DNA from: Entamoeba invadens IP1
Lineage: Eukaryota > Evosea > Mastigamoebida > Endamoebidae
Direction of reading: 5' to 3'
Assembly: GCF_000330505.1 (NCBI RefSeq)
Contig: NW_004443767.1
Location: forward strand, 347,985 to 411,984
DNA length: 64,000 nucleotides
Within the stretch, counting starts at the first letter, position 1. Each line of letters starts with the position of its first letter. The notes beneath the pieces are model-generated. The model saw only the letters and a program-made list of their open reading frames with translations. It made no database searches and was not told the origin of the DNA. The position numbers and the translations under genes are program-made. Below, piece after piece: positions 31,751 through 42,919 of the stretch.

Positions 31751-32254
31751 ATAATTTGTCGTTTACAGTTCATTGATATAGAGCATTTCTTGCTCTTCGT
31801 TTCAAACAAGCAAAAGAAATTCGGTTGTTGTTTGTCTTGTTTCTATATTTTTAGCTTTACAATTCTATAATTCTGTTTTCTATTTTTGGTAGTCAACTTC
31901 CAAAATATATCAATTGAAAATAAAGAAATGTAGGAACCTCCCAATATTATTTTCGATAAAAAATAAAGAATTCCCTATGTTTCTTACTTTAAAGTCAACA
32001 ATTACCGCCTTTCGTTGTTTACAATATAAGTTTTTAAAATAATGAGTAAATTATTACATAAGTGTCCAAAAAATATTTATTTGATGGAAAAAGAATGTAA
32101 AAAAGTAAAAACGTATTATTTTATAAATAAATTATACTATTAATATTTCTATTACTACCAAACAATAATTAATGTTGTTGATTGGTCTTTGTATTACAAA
32201 ATTGATTTTAAACTCTTAAAATCTAGAAAAGTTGACTCAACAAATTGATTTATT
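31751..32254. other. Intergenic, AT-rich
   Basis: About 500 bp between two minus-strand genes. It holds the tetraspan promoter and the SMYD 3' flank. No ORF or repeat was seen. Confidence 0.5.
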
Positions 32255-33660
32255 TTATTTAATTGCAATGACATACTCATTAAATTCTTTAACCAAGCAA
32301 TGAGAGTCGTCTAAAATTGATATCCCAAGTCTCACTTTTTCAATTTCTTCTTGGAATAAATTTTCGTCTCCAGACATTCGGAATACTTTTGCAAGATGAA
32401 AGTGTTCAACAACACCGGTTATGTAAAGTAAAGGGAAAATAGTGTCTGTTTATTACATTTTGTATTATATTATTATAACATTTAAACCATATTGATCTTA
32501 ATAAAAATAAATATGAACTATTTTATAATACCAATAAACTATATCAACTAACTATGAAACAAACCGACCATTTTCATCAACTTCTTGCCAACTTGTGCAG
32601 CTTCGTTGTATTTCTTTAATTGGATAAAGCTGTGGAACATAATAGAATTGAATTTGTAATGTTCTCTTACATCTTTTTCATCAATCAAAGAAGTTATGAC
32701 ACTCACATTTTCATTCAATTTTTCGATCACTTGTTCGTATTGTTTATTTGTACTGAGCTTGTCGATGTCATTCTCAAGGTTTCTGTATTCGTTTATTTGA
32801 TACAAAGCATCTTCATATTTATCATCCCCTTCTTCAAACACTTTTTTACACGTCTTGCATTTAGCAAATTGCCCAATTTCATCAACAAACAAAGAACCAC
32901 CACATTCACATAATAAGTGGTATCGATACCTCTTCTTGTCTTCTTCACACAAAGAACATCCACATGAAAAGTGCCATTTTCTAAGTTCTTTTTCTCGCCT
33001 TTCAAAGCTCTCAGTGATGTCTATGTAACTGATAAAGATCTCTTCCCCTGATTTTATACTTGTCAGACTCTTAATAGACATCTCTCGTTTATTTTGCAGT
33101 GGCACACAGTTGGGACAACATGAATGATTAATAAAACTGGCGTAGTCAAAAAGTCCAATACCAATGACTTGTTCTTCTCCATTTGTCAAACAAAAACTAT
33201 TTGCTTGTATAACTTCCCAGATGGTTTTTAAAAGACTGGAATTTGATTTAAAGAGGAGAACACAGTATTCAACTGCCTTATAATTATTGATATTAGGCAA
33301 CGAGCAATAATCCTCCCACTTCACAGTTTTGATAGAGCATCTATAAAGCAATAATATTTCTCCAATTCCATCTGGAATTTCACGAAGGCTTTTTATTATA
33401 GAGCATTCATTTTTGTGGTATTCATCATAGGCCTTTTTCTGGCACTCCATCGAGCAATAGTTAAACCCACAACCACACGATATTTTGCTGTTTTCTTTTA
33501 ACTCTTTAAAACAATATTCACAATAAAACTTCCATTCTACATAATTCAAACACCCTCCAATTAATTTGGAGTGAACAACTTCAGTCTTTTCTGTTATATC
33601 AGTATTCAAAAAAACACCACGACCTTTACCAGTACTTTCTTTAACATTGTAAAGACTCAT
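32255..33660 (-). CDS. SET/MYND (SMYD-type) lysine methyltransferase candidate (two exons)
   Basis: Exon 1 is 32565-33660 and exon 2 is 32255-32445, with a 119-bp GTTTGT...CAG intron; 428 residues. The SET domain is split by a MYND zinc finger: GRGVFLNTDI at the start, the MYND ligands CEYC, CGC, YCSMEC and H-x3-C, then INHSCCPN, GEEIFISYID and the post-SET cysteines CGCSLC. The rest is a helical TPR-like region, and exon 2 contributes its last helices (LLYITGVVEHFHLAKVFR). SMYD enzymes methylate histones or other proteins. Stopping at the exon 1 stop would truncate the C-terminal repeats. Confidence 0.88.
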
Positions 33661-33742
33661 ATATACAGTTTTAAAGTGTTTTGTTTATAAATCTAATAAT
33701 TGACTTTGAGGTTTTCATAAAACTGAAAATGATACTAATTAA

Positions 33743-35134
33743 TTAAAGATCGATTAACCCCTGACTTCTTAAATCCTCGTTTGCGATCATTGTTGTCAAA
33801 TCTTCACTACTCATTGAGCTTTTACTTTCATTCTGATCACTCTCGGGCTTCTCAATACTCATTTCTTTGTCAGTGCTTGTGCTTTTCCCTTCAGTTGCTT
33901 CCTTTTCTTGGACTTGTTCGCTTCTCTTCTCTTTGTCGCTCTCTTCAAGCTCTTTGACTTTTTCATTGTTCTCATCTTCGACGCGTTGGAAGACTCGTTT
34001 ATACAAAAAGATTACAATAAATATCGAAAAGAGTGCGATGACTGCCAACCCAATTTCGATTCCAATAACAATTGTCCGGCTAATAAATGCCGAATAAAGT
34101 AATGCAATACACATCGAAAGCAAATACACTATCCTCCACGCACACAACGGCGCTATTTCTTTCGGCCAAACTCTATTAACAAACGCAGTTATTAATGAGT
34201 CAATCCCACTGTCTGATATCCCACTGATTGCTCCTAATAAACACGCAACAACATTTTTGCCAGTCTCATTCATTTCGACTTCCTCAAGCAAAATACCTAA
34301 GACACCAGCAATGACTGAACAACACAACGGTATCACTAAAACCCATTTCTCACCAAACAACCGCACTAAAAACCCCCAACAAAACGTAGAAATAATCATC
34401 CCCAATCCCATACAAATGTATATCAATGAAGTCATATTGATTGGCATCAAAACTGGCATTGTGGTGTAATAGTACGACAGACAGACACCAAAAGAAACTG
34501 CGATTGGGAAGAGTAACATTAGTGGAAGTATAATAAACGCTTTCACTGTCGAAAGAAGTACTTTTGGAATGGACTCTGGTGGTGTTGGCTCTGAGTCTTG
34601 AACAAACAAAAACATGATGACTGCGACAGCAGCGATGATTGATAACACCATGAACATCATCTCCTTCTTCGACGGGTCAATAATCAATGGAACAAAGTTC
34701 CCAACAAAGAATGAGTAATACGGAAAGTAAAAAGCAGTGTAACAAAATGGGCCTTTTGGACACTCTTGCTCGTATCCAGATAATAAGACGGCGGCCGCAG
34801 ACCATATCAAAGCAGCACCCAAACCACAACCAGCTGATGCCACAAAGTATAACGGTCGAATCAAGTACACATTAGTCACTATATAAAAGACATAGAAAAT
34901 GCCCGCAAAAAAGAGTGAGTATTTCGGTGTTAAAAAATAGATGACAAGCGGCGTCACAAATTGGCCAATCCCAAAAAAGCCATACACGAGTGCAACGGAG
35001 ATGTACCCATCTGTTTCATTAATACCTGACTGATAATTTTGAGTTGTTTGATACCCCGCAAAGAGGAGGAAAAAGCACACACCAAGATACAATGGTTTTA
35101 AATATGGCTTGACGGTGGACAACTTCTCTAACAT
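33743..35134 (-). CDS. UNC-93-like MFS transporter, copy A
   Basis: A 463-residue polytopic protein with 11-12 helices. The start contains GYQTTQNYQSG, then DGYISVALVYGFFGIGQF, LIWSAAAVLLSGYEQ and, in the second half, AISGISDSGIDSLITAF followed by APLCAWRIVYL, all characteristic of the UNC-93 branch of the major facilitators. UNC-93 relatives regulate ion channels or traffic receptors; transport substrates are unknown. The last 75 residues are a Glu/Lys/Ser-rich cytosolic tail. The start was moved from an in-frame GTG to the next codon, an ATG. A close paralogue lies at 49489-50778. Confidence 0.88.
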   Translation of the reverse strand: MLEKLSTVKPYLKPLYLGVCFFLLFAGYQTTQNYQSGINETDGYISVALVYGFFGIGQFVTPLVIYFLTPKYSLFFAGIFYVFYIVTNVYLIRPLYFVASAGCGLGAALIWSAAAVLLSGYEQECPKGPFCYTAFYFPYYSFFVGNFVPLIIDPSKKEMMFMVLSIIAAVAVIMFLFVQDSEPTPPESIPKVLLSTVKAFIILPLMLLFPIAVSFGVCLSYYYTTMPVLMPINMTSLIYICMGLGMIISTFCWGFLVRLFGEKWVLVIPLCCSVIAGVLGILLEEVEMNETGKNVVACLLGAISGISDSGIDSLITAFVNRVWPKEIAPLCAWRIVYLLSMCIALLYSAFISRTIVIGIEIGLAVIALFSIFIVIFLYKRVFQRVEDENNEKVKELEESDKEKRSEQVQEKEATEGKSTSTDKEMSIEKPESDQNESKSSMSSEDLTTMIANEDLRSQGLIDL

Positions 35135-35454
35135 CACTTTCTTTGGTCAGTCAAGTTCTTTCAGAGTTATATTTTTGAACCCAAAAGTGCAAGTTGTTCT
35201 TCTGTTTTCATTTTTGGTGGAATACCAAACCAAAAATACAAGTGTCCAAAGGTAATACTATCGAATGGTTATTTATAGTTAAATTATAGTTAAAGAATAA
35301 TTAATAAACACTCAGTAACACATTTGAGTTTCTGTTGTTGTTGTTTTAAAAAATGAATTTTTGTAACAGAGAGTTGGTGATTTTAATACACAAATAAAAA
35401 CTCTGAATGCAATATCAAATGCCTAAGATTTTAAACGCAAGAATTAAAACAAAA
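35135..35454. other. Intergenic, AT-rich
   Basis: About 320 bp holding the UNC-93-like promoter and the Mon2-like 3' flank, both minus strand. Nothing distinctive. Confidence 0.5.
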
Positions 35455-38400
35455 TCATTTCAATATCACAGTCGACAACTTCTTCATTACAGCAAAAGCA
35501 GAGACCCTGACCTCTCCATTTGTGCTCAAAATCATTTTGATGGTAAGTTTATATATCTCATTGATGATAAGAGAACTGACTTCACTTGGGTATGTTGCAC
35601 CAAAATTGTCAATGACCACAGTAAAGACATCATCCATGACATAACACACCTCCCTCACTGTAGCCTCTTCATCTTCTTTAAACCGATCAAAACACTTCGT
35701 CAATATCACAACAAATTTTGGAAGTAATTCTTTGCTAATGTTTGTGTTCATCAACTTGACGATTGACTCGTAAGCAAAAATACTCTGTTTGAGGCCAAAC
35801 TCGAAAAACCTGCAGTTTTCAAGTATCACATCTAACATGGAAATTCGTTGTTCCAAAGTGAACTCATCACTGTCACACCACTCAACGACCTTCTTCATCC
35901 ATTTTTGTGATAACTCTCCACAGATGATGTTGTCAATGTCAAACAAAGACCCTTTGGGCGCAACCATCAACACATTCATATCAAATACAATCCCAATGAT
36001 CTTCACCTTTTCCCAACTTTCCCCAATTTCAAGACGGTTAAGACACACTTCACGAGTCTCCGACAAAGTGACTGTTGGAGTATAAACCACTGAAACGTCC
36101 TCTCCAATGTGTTTTGTGCAGTAAATTATGACTTCTTTAATACAATCCCACATCTCTAATTTCCATCGAAGTGAGATAAAAATAAGACGTGGCAGACAAT
36201 ACCACTTCGTGTCATTCACTCGACGGTTTGGGCAGCTCAAATTCAAAAGCGTTAAAATGCATTTCTTCATGACTTCTCCAAGCTCGACGCGTTCGTCGGG
36301 ACTCCACTCTTTATTGATTACACTCATCCACGTGATCATGTTCTGTTGGGCTATGCTCCAATTGTTTTCCACCAAATAGTGATCGTCTGGGAACACTGTA
36401 ATTGCCTCAATACCCAACGCAACCGTCACAAGATTCTCGTCATCTTTAAAACAGTTAGTGAGCATCTGCATTAAAGAGGTGTTAATTCCATTATTGTTAA
36501 ATATCATCTGGGCAACGCTCCTCTCCAATTTTATTGCCTCAACATTTAAATCACCTCTTGTGTTCTTTTTGATCACTTCAATATACTTTACAACAGCTTC
36601 GACGGTCACGTACGTTGGCTTAAAGAATGCCACAACTATATATTTCATCAACTGTTCATATACCTTCTTCTTCAATGTATCTGAAAATGTTTCAAAAGAC
36701 GGAACAAGTCGAATCAGACCACCCAAGACTACTACAACTATGTCATTCCACTCTCTCATCATTGGAATTACAAACGAAATGATTTTGACTTCCTCGATTT
36801 TCAAATCGGGAACTATTTCAACGTTGTTCACACGACAGTAGATATCACTACGAATTTCTTGAAGCACAGGAAGCAACACCTCTTCGATCACTTGTTCCCA
36901 ACATGACGCAGAAACCACTTTCATGATATTGCCAAGCGCTCGTAAAAGTGTTTGAACAGCGCCACTCCAGATGACATATCTTTCGTCACCAATACTTCTC
37001 TTCATTTCACGAAGAATTTTCATGACACGGACGTCTTTAATTTCATCATCAATATTCCCATCGACACTCTCCATCATATCCCAAAGTAATTGAATTGCAG
37101 ACAATGAAACATTCGTGTCCCGTTTTTGAACACAATATCTGCCAACTACTTCAATAAGTATATCAACTTCTTCTCTGGCCATCACACTCACTTGTCCCGC
37201 TATTTGCTTGATCACACCAAATGAACTACCAATGTTCCCTTTCTCTTCACTACTCTCTCCTATCCCTTTCAATAACGTACCCCATTTCCCTCCCATCTCA
37301 CTTTCTATGCTTTCGATAACGCTTGATAACACACCTATAACAACACTCACACACTCTTTATTCCCTTTGCACATCAACTGCTCAATAACTGAGATCGTTC
37401 CTTCGCTCAAATGTTCGCGTAACATCTCCACAAGAAAATCAACAGCCATATTTTTCCACTCTTCTTTTGTGCAAAACATCATAAGGTCTTCGATGTTTCG
37501 ATGTACCACGCCTTCATAATCTCCCCTCGCTCTGATCACAGTAAAATACTCGCGGCTGTAATATCGCCCGCTCCCAGTGCGCGACAAGTGTCCTAATGCG
37601 TGAAGCATCAAATCTATACTTTCGTTGCTCAACTCGTTGACAATTAAATGTGGAAGTTCGTTGAATTGGTACAATTTCTCTGGAATTGGAGATAAGTTTC
37701 CGACAGCTTCCATCACGGGGAGAACAATCATGAACTCTTCCTCGCCAAACAGTCCAATGTTAGTCATACAGATGGTGTACAACGTTGTTAGACAGTGAAG
37801 AGAAATTGGTGTTCCAACGAAGCCATGAATGATCCCCGATATTTTAGTGATTTGTGTGAATATTGCCACAAGAGCCGTGTGGAGTTTTTGGTGGAGAAGT
37901 AACATAGTCAGTGGAATACACATAGAAATGACGTCTTCGTTTTGATAATTTGTAAGAAGATAATGGACACATGGCCAAATCACAGAAATTAGTTTGCCAT
38001 CTTCTGGTGTCGCAACGGAAATTACATCTGATAATATCTGTGTCACATTTGGGTAAAGCGATGGACTACAGTTCTCGATGTACCCGCTCACTGTTGTTGT
38101 GCAATTGATCAACCGCTCTGGTGATGGGGATTTGTGTATACAATTGTTACATATTGCAAAGAACGATTGCACCTCCCACGGCTCGCTGTACGCTTTGGGA
38201 ACGACGACTGAGAACGGAATTTTGACCGAGTAATTTAAAAGAGAAATCACGAGAGTGTAACACATCGTTAATGTCTGCGACCGAAGGGTGAAATGTTTTA
38301 TTAAAATGTTAGTCAACGTTTGGAGACTTTGGTTGAATTCTCGAATCTGTTATTAAGCATTATAATCATTCAGTTTTCATTATTTTGATCAACAACAAAC

Positions 38401-39265
38401 GTTAAACAGTTGAGGATAATCAGTAAGAATACAATTGATCAATTTAAGACACAGTGTCGGATCAAACGTTACGACTGTGAGCTTTTCCGGAGAAACGCCG
38501 ACAGAGAGAAATTGCAGGTCTTTAAAAAGATTTAAAATATCATTTGTCATCGCCCAATCCTCTTTCATCTCCACTAATATTCCTTTTTTGACTTTGACAT
38601 CATTGATTTCGTTACTAGCGACGTCTGCCATTGTTTTAAGAATGAATGGAAATGTCACGGAAACGGAATTCTTTATATTAGCAGGAGAGTTTTCAAAGTA
38701 CAAAATTAGCGCACTGAATGCGACAGATGTAAGTGAGCCTTTGATCATTTCGAGGATGAGTGGTGTTGTTAGTATTGTGTTTATAACCTGAATATTTCGT
38801 GTAAATTGGTCTTCATCAAATTCATAGAAAGACACCATTTCTGGGAGAAGTAATTTATAGCCTTCCTACACATGACTCACGTGACTTGTTAACACTTATT
38901 AATCCTTTTGTATATATAACAAAACACAAACCATTGTCAACAAATTCTGAATCACTAATTTCGACACACAGTTCATCGCGTCAGAGTATATCTTTGGCGT
39001 GTGAAGAGTGAGACACGACACAAGTGGATTAACAAAGCTGATTTGTTGTTCAATAAACACTATTAATCAGTGTCTTCTACTTTCACTCGTTTAAACTATT
39101 ACAAATGATATCAGACAAACCATTTGAGAAATCACTGGGTGGGGTGTTCTCGAGTATCTCTATGGCACTTTCAAGCCCTCCTCGTATTTCACTTCTTCTA
39201 AATCCTCTTCTCAAATCGTTCAACAGTAGTTTGAACTCTGCAAGCACTGTACCCACTGCAGACAT
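35455..39265 (-). CDS. Mon2/BIG-family HEAT-repeat trafficking protein (four exons)
   Basis: Exons 39121-39265, 38932-39059, 38401-38865 and 35455-38346; introns of 61, 66 and 54 bp, all GTTTGT, keep one frame of 1209 residues. Exon 1 matches the DCB start of Mon2 (FKLLLNDLRRGFRRSEIRGG). Exon 2 gives FVNPLVSCLTLHTPKIYSDA, and the long last exon has the family block NVSLSAIQLLWDMMES. There is no Sec7 catalytic domain, as expected for Mon2 rather than BIG. Mon2 is a large armadillo/HEAT scaffold at the trans-Golgi and endosomes. Length is shorter than human MON2 (about 1700). Without the first three exons the protein would lack its N terminus. Confidence 0.75.
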
Positions 39266-39528
39266 CTTAAATAAATCCAAGTTCTTTACTTTCTTTACTC
39301 TTCACTTTTTAACTCATTCAACTCTACTTAATTCTATAGTTTTATTATATATTATTATATACTATTTAAAAAAGAATTATAATTTATTTATTATTGTTAT
39401 TAGATCTATAATTATTTCTTTATTTATCTCATTTGTAAAACGATTAATGAACTATTTCTTATAGTTTTGTGTTTTTTTTCTTATCGCATCCAACCACATT
39501 AAAAGAAATTCCGTGCAATACAAAAGAA

Positions 39529-40032
39529 TTACTCATCATCGTACTCTTTAAAAAGATTGCGTTCTTTATTCCTTCTCCTCCGACTCCTCTTCTTCTTTTC
39601 TTCCTGTTTGTCCTCAAAATCAGTCCGAATGTGTTGTCCAGTGATCTTCCCGTTTTTGTCCACATCAGCAAATACACTTCCTCCTATAACAGGGTAACAC
39701 TCGCCATACAAATCGTCGTCCATCATAATTTTGTTCTTCTTGATGTCTTCGCTTCCGCAAACTTCTTTTGGTATTGGTTTCTTGGTTTTCTCTTGAACTT
39801 GGGACGTCTCCATATTTTCTTCAAACTCTTCCAAATCCCTTTTCTCCTCTTTTTGACTCGTTGCGATGTCAAACCCAAAGATGTCCAAAATCCCCGTCGC
39901 GTCTTTCTTCTTATCAACTTTTTGTTTCACGACTTTCACACCACTCTCCGGCACAAATCCACTCTTTTCAATATTCGCAGAATTTATCCCAAACACATCC
40001 TCTTCTTCCTCTGACGAAAAAATATTGGTCAT
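39529..40032 (-). CDS. Charged orphan protein with YGECYP motif
   Basis: A 167-residue, strongly charged protein starting MTNIFSSEEEEDVFG. Repeated short acidic/aromatic patches (EDVFGIN, LDIFGFD) are followed by LYGECYPVIGG and a very basic end (KKKRSRRRRNKERN). The YGECYP stretch recalls the AECYPG motif in the C-terminal part of the splicing factor RED/IK, but the rest does not align by eye. A nuclear location is suggested by the basic run. The start was set at the first ATG. Divergent from the small gene at 40150, with 117 bp between the starts, so the two probably share a promoter region. Confidence 0.6.
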   Translation of the reverse strand: MTNIFSSEEEEDVFGINSANIEKSGFVPESGVKVVKQKVDKKKDATGILDIFGFDIATSQKEEKRDLEEFEENMETSQVQEKTKKPIPKEVCGSEDIKKNKIMMDDDLYGECYPVIGGSVFADVDKNGKITGQHIRTDFEDKQEEKKKRSRRRRNKERNLFKEYDDE

Positions 40033-40149
40033 TGAATTGAGTTCGGTTTCCAAGTTCAATTTAAACGACTCGTTAATTAAAAAATGATGTTAATTTAAGT
40101 ATTACTTTGCTTTGGAAGTCTTACGTGTTAAAGAACTCTAAAAAACCAA

Positions 40150-40511
40150 ATGGATCCCTTTACAATAGATCAAATAGTTAAACAATTTACTTCCTCTCCC
40201 GAGACTGAGTCGTTTGTTGTCTATATATTTATTGGAATGGACTGTTTTCCTGATTAATAGAGTCATGAATAATGCATACTCTTCCGTGACCTCAAAAGGG
40301 TTAAGAGACAAAATTGTTAGCGAGATGAAGGACGAACTTATGAACCTCCAAATAACAAACGCGATCACTCAAGATAACATCGACGCACTCATCGCAAAAT
40401 ATGTTGAAAGTTTGTTCTTCGCTTTGGAATACCAAGTAACATATAGAACTCGCAGAAACTGAGTCCGAGACTGTGAATGGCTCTGTGGAAAATTACATCA
40501 AAAACAATTGA
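40150..40511 (+). CDS. Small orphan protein, three exons
   Basis: Proposed exons 40150-40211, 40261-40409 and 40447-40511, with introns of 49 and 37 bp, both GTTTGT...TAG; 91 residues. The start is MDPFTIDQIVKQFTSSPETE and the centre is a predicted helix pair (GLRDKIVSEMKDELMN, then TQDNIDALIAKYVE). The second intron is supported by the same 3' pattern as the others (GTAAC-ATATAG). If it is not removed, the protein would instead end at 40462. I do not recognise the family. The helical, soluble character would suit a small complex subunit. Confidence 0.6.
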
Positions 40512-41005
40512 TAACACCAAACTGACAAAAATGGGTATCTAGCCACACAGTTCCTTTATTTATTGTTTTTCACTTCCAGTCCTAAGTGAAGTATTTAAAC
40601 TATTATATTATAATTTAAATACTATAATGTAATAGTTAGAACATGTTTCCTTTTTTGTTGATCAATGTATTGTATGTTTATAAATATTTTAATAAATTGG
40701 AGTATTCCGTACCTTCGCCATGTTGGTGAGACACTTGTTATAACACCATTTCTCACTTTCATTGCTATGTTGTTACTCAAGTTTGTTGTTTAAAAACAAA
40801 TTTTATAAATATAGTAAAAATAAACCATATAATAACATACAAAAAATTATTAAGAAAATGGTTTTCTCTAAATAGACGATATTTTTTTTTAGTTACTTCT
40901 TTCAGTAAAGAACTAGAATAAAATAATAAAATAATTAGAATTAAACTATTGCCGAAGACACGTTGAAAACCATTGTTATTTGTCTCTCAAACTTCCAAAT
41001 CCAAT
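40512..41005. other. Intergenic, AT-rich
   Basis: About 490 bp between two plus-strand genes, holding the promoter of the prenyl synthase. A/T-rich, no ORF or repeat of note. Confidence 0.5.
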
Positions 41006-42058
41006 ATGGAGGTTCTGCGAGCTGAGGTGGAGTCTGTTCTGAAGGAAATTTTTGTAGAAGAACGAGCTGCGAATAGCCATAATGCTGTTCAGTCTGAAGC
41101 GATAGATGTCATGGAAAACTTTGTGTTGGGGAGTGGAAAGCGATTGCGACCACTGGGCTTACTCTCGTTTTATATTGGAGGTGGCGGGCAACTCACAGAC
41201 CCCGAAACCAAAACAAAAATATTAAGACTTGCTGCAGCGATGGAATTAATGCACGACTCGACCTTAGCCGTGGATGATGTGATGGATGAAGACGAGTATC
41301 GACGTAACCAGAAAACAGTTGTGAAAGATTTACTTGACCGATACGTCTCAAGACGTCCAGACCAAATAACAGGGAAGTTTCTTTTCACAAGCACTGCTAC
41401 TAATTTTGCTTCTTCAGTGTCTGTCCTCATCGGTAATCTACTCTACTGTATGTCAATGAAACTATGCTTTGGATTTCCAAAATACGTCATAGACGAGGTC
41501 GTCGATCTCTTTGTTGGACTCAATTATGGCCAAATTCTCGACATGAGCAAATTGGAGACCTACGATGAGTACATCCTCAACGTCAAATTTAAGACGGCAA
41601 TCTTCTTTAAGGCAATTGCGTCTATCGGACTCTATTTGGCAGGAAGAAGTGAGGAGGACATTAAAGTAGCTCAGTCTTGGGGCGATCACTTTGGCATTGC
41701 CTTCCAAATGCGAGACGATTTGATCGATATCGACGCTAACAGTAAAATGAGGAAACTCGGGAGCGATATTAAAGAAGGAAAGCGAACAGCAGTAGTGTGG
41801 ACTGCTCTTCAAGATGGCGTTCTTAATGCTGAAGAGAAGACTTTTACAGAAGAAATGTTGGCAAAGCACGAGAAGGCCTTCGACGATAAAGAAATGGCCG
41901 ACAAGTTCTTGGAAATACTCAGAGGAAAACCGGCTGAAGTGATGAGAAAGGAGATTTCGCAACACCACAACGACGCAATTGAAGACCTCAAAAGACTCAA
42001 CTTGACTCAACCATCCTTCGATTTCTTGAAGAAGCTCACTGACATCCTTCTTAATTGA
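41006..42058 (+). CDS. Polyprenyl (geranylgeranyl/farnesyl-type) diphosphate synthase
   Basis: A 350-residue trans-isoprenyl diphosphate synthase starting MEVLRAEVES. GSGKRLRPLGLL is the substrate-binding block; the first aspartate-rich motif is DDVMDED at about residue 88-94, and the second is QMRDDLIDID at about 236. It condenses isopentenyl diphosphate with an allylic diphosphate; products feed protein prenylation (needed for the Rab in this window) or dolichol. Residues before the first Asp motif include LAAAMELMHDSTLAVDD; chain length cannot be judged safely. No transit peptide is evident, as expected for an organism with reduced mitochondria. A non-ATG start 11 codons earlier was rejected. 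Confidence 0.93.
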   Translation: MEVLRAEVESVLKEIFVEERAANSHNAVQSEAIDVMENFVLGSGKRLRPLGLLSFYIGGGGQLTDPETKTKILRLAAAMELMHDSTLAVDDVMDEDEYRRNQKTVVKDLLDRYVSRRPDQITGKFLFTSTATNFASSVSVLIGNLLYCMSMKLCFGFPKYVIDEVVDLFVGLNYGQILDMSKLETYDEYILNVKFKTAIFFKAIASIGLYLAGRSEEDIKVAQSWGDHFGIAFQMRDDLIDIDANSKMRKLGSDIKEGKRTAVVWTALQDGVLNAEEKTFTEEMLAKHEKAFDDKEMADKFLEILRGKPAEVMRKEISQHHNDAIEDLKRLNLTQPSFDFLKKLTDILLN

Positions 42059-42186
42059 TATGGTTTATCTTACTATACATTATTAGTATTTTAATTTATA
42101 ATAAAAATACTATTAAAAAAAAGTTCTAATAAGTAACTAGAACAAGACCATCATTAACCTAAGAATCGAATTAGAATAAGAAACAT

Positions 42187-42843
42187 CTAGTTACCTCCTA
42201 GTCTTCGCGCATGTGGACGAACAAAACATTTTCTAAGATATAAAACGAAGTAGAATCCCCACACAACAAATAAAGTGTATTGGCGTGTTATAAACGAAGA
42301 CATTACAGTCAATGTACAAAGGATTAAATAGAGTATAAATCGTGTCGAAAACGCCTTTGGGGAAGTTAAAGTATTAGAAAGATCATGTCTTGGTGTATGC
42401 ATGCAGATGCAAGCTAAAAGACCAAATTGGAGAAGGACAAAGATGACGAACGTCACGATAATAGCACCCACGATACCGTAGCGATACAACCCGATATTAT
42501 AAAACACCAAAAATTTGTACGCTTGTAAAAATGTTGAGACAAATGATGTTATAAGCTTCACATTGAAGTTTTGTTGACTGTAGTTGATTAAGAAAAGCCC
42601 AATCGTGAAATGTATAGCCACCATAATAAAGAAGTCCTTTGGTATTAGAATACCCAAAAATAGTAACATAACTTCGCCACTCAAACAGACTAATAAAGGG
42701 GATGTAACGTATCCCAAAGGTAATATCGACTTAGTTAAGTCCATATATTCAAGTTGTACATCTATAGAGTGTATACCATATATAATTAATATAATTATTA
42801 GATTATCACTTACATCTGGTATTTGTATCCAATTAATTGCCAT
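42187..42843 (-). CDS. Polytopic membrane protein, unknown family
   Basis: A 218-residue protein with six or seven hydrophobic segments from about residue 12 to 205 (IIILIIYGIHSI, LLVCLSGEVMLLFLGIL, IVTFVIFVLLQFGLLACI among them) and a basic tail RPHARRLGGN. Loops are short. A Golgi or ER membrane protein is plausible. I cannot name a family with confidence. Single exon; the ATG is the first codon of the open frame. Its stop is 129 bp from the stop of the convergent prenyl synthase. Confidence 0.7.
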   Translation of the reverse strand: MAINWIQIPDVSDNLIIILIIYGIHSIDVQLEYMDLTKSILPLGYVTSPLLVCLSGEVMLLFLGILIPKDFFIMVAIHFTIGLFLINYSQQNFNVKLITSFVSTFLQAYKFLVFYNIGLYRYGIVGAIIVTFVIFVLLQFGLLACICMHTPRHDLSNTLTSPKAFSTRFILYLILCTLTVMSSFITRQYTLFVVWGFYFVLYLRKCFVRPHARRLGGN

Positions 42844-42919
42844 TACTTTTCGAGTTCAATAAAACTAATTATAACACAGTAAAAAGTACACAGTTATTTA
42901 AAAATATTTCTTTATGGGT

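Noticed and set aside
39529..40032. Assignment of this gene to splicing factor RED/IK
   Set aside because: Only the YGECYP motif is shared; the rest does not align, so it is listed as an orphan.
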